Part shown: one piece after another, positions 12,620 to 14,080 of the stretch
Numbering within the stretch: the first letter of the stretch is position 1
How the letters are laid out: each line of letters begins with the position of its first letter
Origin: Caulobacteraceae bacterium UBA5005
GTDB taxonomy: Bacteria; Pseudomonadota; Alphaproteobacteria; Caulobacterales; Caulobacteraceae
NCBI GenBank assembly: GCA_002398405.1
Contig: DGYN01000147.1
Span: forward strand, 1 to 14,080
Length of the DNA stretch: 14,080 nt
Direction of reading: 5' to 3'
The notes under the pieces: generated by a model
Seen by the model: the letters and a program-made list of their open reading frames with translations, nothing else
Told to the model about the DNA's origin: nothing
Database searches by the model: none
Program-made: the position numbers and the translations under genes

Positions 12620-13545
12620 TTCGCCCTCTGATCCGCCGCCTTCACCGGCCGCGCCCTGAGCCAGTCGTGGATGGTCCGGTTCAGCTCCGCCGTGGCGTCG
12701 TGCTGGATGAAATGGCCGGCGTTGGGGAGCATGACGACCGTGGTGTCCTTTTCGGCCCGCAGCCAGGTGTCGTTGTGTCCGGCGGAATCCAGGGCGCCGT
12801 CCTTCATGCCGTGGATGACCAAGAGCGGGGCCTTGATCTTGGGATTGTCGGGGATGACGACGGCGTCGCCGATGACGGTGCTGAAATTGGCGCGGTAGTA
12901 GTTCATCAGCGAGGTGAAGTTCGAGCGCTTGAAGGCCTCGATATAGATCTTCTTGGCTTCCGGATCGCGGACCCAGCCGGCCATGCGTTCGGCGTTCATC
13001 CTGGCCTCGGAGCCGGGCTGCTGGTTGTTGCGCCCGTACTGGCTGTTCTTCTGCTGGACCGGGTTGGTTTTCAGCTGGATCGCCGAATTGGTGGGGTGGG
13101 GGGAGGAGAGGATGATCAGCCGGTCGACGATCTCGGGCCGGTCGATGGCGGTGCGCCAGGAGGTCGAAGCGCCGAAGTCGTGGCCGATCAGGATGGCGCT
13201 CTTGCGGCCCTCGGCCCTGATCACCGCCTCGACGTCGGTGCGCAGGACCGCGTGCTTGTAGTTCTCGACGCCCTCGGGCTTGTCCGAGAGGTTGTAGCCC
13301 CGGGTGTCCATGGCGACGACACGGTATTCGCCGTCCAGCTCATCCATCAGATGGCGCCAAGTGTACCAGATGTCCGGATAGCCGTGGATCATGACCACCA
13401 GCGGCTTGGAGGGGCTGCCCGCCGAGACGTAGTGGATCTTCACCGCCCCATTCTGGGCGAAGTGGTCCTGGAACTTTGGAGCGGCGATAGCGGCGGTGGC
13501 GATGGCCAGGCCGATCGCGACGAAAGCCGTAAAGGTGGTCCTCAT
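12616..13545 (-). CDS. Exported epoxide-hydrolase-type alpha/beta hydrolase
   Basis: A 309-aa alpha/beta hydrolase with a Sec signal peptide (MRTTFTAFVAIGLA, cleavage near AIAAP, residues 19-23), so it probably works in the periplasm. The oxyanion motif HGYP is at 54-57, the nucleophile elbow GHDFGA gives an aspartate nucleophile (D123), as in epoxide hydrolases and haloalkane or fluoroacetate dehalogenases rather than serine esterases. D249 and H278 (NAGHF) complete a triad, and the cap has NYYRANF (Y216/Y217), the ring-opening tyrosine region of epoxide hydrolases. The start has AGGGAAG upstream. Substrate unknown; dehalogenase activity is the main alternative. Its TAG shares bases with the TAA of the convergent chemoreceptor. 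Confidence 0.88.
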   Translation of the reverse strand: MRTTFTAFVAIGLAIATAAIAAPKFQDHFAQNGAVKIHYVSAGSPSKPLVVMIHGYPDIWYTWRHLMDELDGEYRVVAMDTRGYNLSDKPEGVENYKHAVLRTDVEAVIRAEGRKSAILIGHDFGASTSWRTAIDRPEIVDRLIILSSPHPTNSAIQLKTNPVQQKNSQYGRNNQQPGSEARMNAERMAGWVRDPEAKKIYIEAFKRSNFTSLMNYYRANFSTVIGDAVVIPDNPKIKAPLLVIHGMKDGALDSAGHNDTWLRAEKDTTVVMLPNAGHFIQHDATAELNRTIHDWLRARPVKAADQRAN

Positions 13546-13575
13546 CAGCGTTGCTTCCCTTGCGTCAGTGCGCGG

Positions 13576-13596
13576 TTGCCTTAAGCATTAAGGCAA
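13576..13596. promoter_or_regulatory. Perfect inverted repeat ahead of the DUF4142 gene
   Basis: TTGCCTTAA-GCA-TTAAGGCAA, two 9-base arms around 3 bases, lies between the divergent hydrolase and DUF4142 genes, 20 bp before ATG 13617 and 30 bp before the hydrolase start. It is A/T-rich against its surroundings. The size and symmetry suit a dimeric repressor site, or an mRNA hairpin in the DUF4142 leader. TTAA boxes are 3 bases apart, so it is not a CtrA site (TTAA-N7-TTAA). Confidence 0.55.
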
Positions 13597-13616
13597 TAAT
13601 CCCTGGGGAGGACGCC

Positions 13617-14080
13617 ATGTCCATGCATCGCCTTGCGAGCGTAACCGTCATCGCCGCCGGCCTGCTGGCCGCCACCACCGCCCAGGCCCAGCGGATCACC
13701 GCCACGAAGACCAGCAATTCGCCGATAATCTCGACAACCGCCAAGCCGGTGAACCCGGCCGCCCGGGCCGCTGACGTCGCCGCCATGGCGCGGGCGTCGG
13801 AGGCCTCGCTGTTCATCATGCGGGCGAGCTATCTCGCCTCCAGCAAGGGACAGACGGCGGCGACCAAGACCCTGGCGGCCGACCTGATCGCCTATCACAC
13901 CCAGGCCCTGTCGGACTTTCGCGGCGCGACGCTGGCGACCGGGGGCACGGCGCCGGGCGTCAAGCTGACCGCTGACCAGGAAAGGCGCCTGACCGCGCTG
14001 GAGGCCGCGACCGGCGCGGAATTCGAGCGGCTCTATCGCACAGAGGTGGCCTCGGCCCAGGAGAAGGCGGCGCAGGCCCT
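13617..14080 (+). CDS. Exported DUF4142-type protein (3' end outside window)
   Basis: 154 codons are visible before the window ends. Residues 1-24 form a Sec signal peptide (MSMHRLASVTVIAAGLLAATTAQA). The mature part is a helical bundle in which SEASLFIMRASYLASSKGQTAATKTLAADLIAYHTQAL (61-98) corresponds to the A-x-x-G/S-x-x-E...A...DH pattern of the DUF4142 (ferritin-like) family, followed by LTADQERRLTALEAATGAEFERLYRTE (117-143). In DUF4142 the histidine of the mv-DH motif is here YH94. Such proteins are periplasmic or outer-membrane-associated and of unknown function, often stress-induced. GGGGAGG lies six bases before ATG 13617, a strong site. It is divergent from the hydrolase gene, with the inverted repeat at 13576-13596 between them. 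Confidence 0.85.
   Translation, partial: MSMHRLASVTVIAAGLLAATTAQAQRITATKTSNSPIISTTAKPVNPAARAADVAAMARASEASLFIMRASYLASSKGQTAATKTLAADLIAYHTQALSDFRGATLATGGTAPGVKLTADQERRLTALEAATGAEFERLYRTEVASAQEKAAQA

Noticed and set aside
12667..13584. 305-codon plus-strand open frame
   Set aside because: Antisense to the alpha/beta hydrolase, whose triad and signal peptide are clear.

Overview
The window looks like a high-GC alphaproteobacterial chromosome, most likely from Caulobacterales (Phenylobacterium or Caulobacter type). The support is the strong G/C third-position bias, the alphaproteobacterial form of UvrB, an alphaproteobacterial LexA box, palindromic intergenic repeats of a kind I associate with this group, and the many exported proteins. 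The genus is inference. I see no phage, IS element, CRISPR array, tRNA or rRNA.

Layout. (1) 1-1611, minus: uvrB, whose 3' end lies outside the window, with a perfect GTTC-N7-GTTC box across its start codon. (2) 1612-1931: intergenic region holding a 145-bp palindromic element with perfect 31-bp inverted arms. (3) 1932-2180, plus: a small SEC-C zinc-motif gene broken by apparent +1 T shifts. (4) 2189-2500, minus: uncharacterised 103-aa protein. (5) 2584-8402, minus: six densely packed genes, in transcription order a secreted protein of unknown function, an acyl-CoA synthetase, an APH-fold kinase, a DUF6285-like small protein, an acyl-CoA dehydrogenase and a Tat-exported limonene-epoxide-hydrolase-like protein. 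(6) 8569-9116: a GlsB/YeaQ membrane protein (plus) and a small lipoprotein (minus), convergent on a shared hairpin. (7) 9180-10022, minus: an SDR oxidoreductase. (8) 10179-12619, plus: a DUF6572-like protein, a DUF3617-type lipoprotein and a soluble PAS-containing chemoreceptor. (9) 12616-13545, minus: an exported epoxide-hydrolase-type alpha/beta hydrolase. (10) 13617-14080, plus: an exported DUF4142 protein cut by the window end.

The most interesting region is the minus-strand operon. Kinase, ~12-kDa partner and acyl-CoA dehydrogenase, in that order and with overlapping junctions, match lvaA-lvaB-lvaC of the Pseudomonas putida levulinate pathway. There a 4-hydroxyacyl-CoA is phosphorylated and the phosphate is then removed on an ACAD-family enzyme; mammalian ACAD10/11 fuse the same two activities. 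An acyl-CoA synthetase upstream would supply the CoA thioester. I infer a gamma-hydroxyacid or lactone-derived acid catabolic operon, with two exported proteins at its ends that the known lva operon lacks. The substrate cannot be read from sequence.

Regulatory structure beyond genes: the LexA box at uvrB, a hairpin that puts the Shine-Dalgarno sequence of the small lipoprotein in its loop, a 9-bp-arm palindrome ahead of the DUF4142 gene, and a REP-like hairpin inside the catabolic operon. Long plus-strand open frames opposite uvrB, the ACAD, the synthetase and the hydrolase are high-GC shadows and are not annotated.
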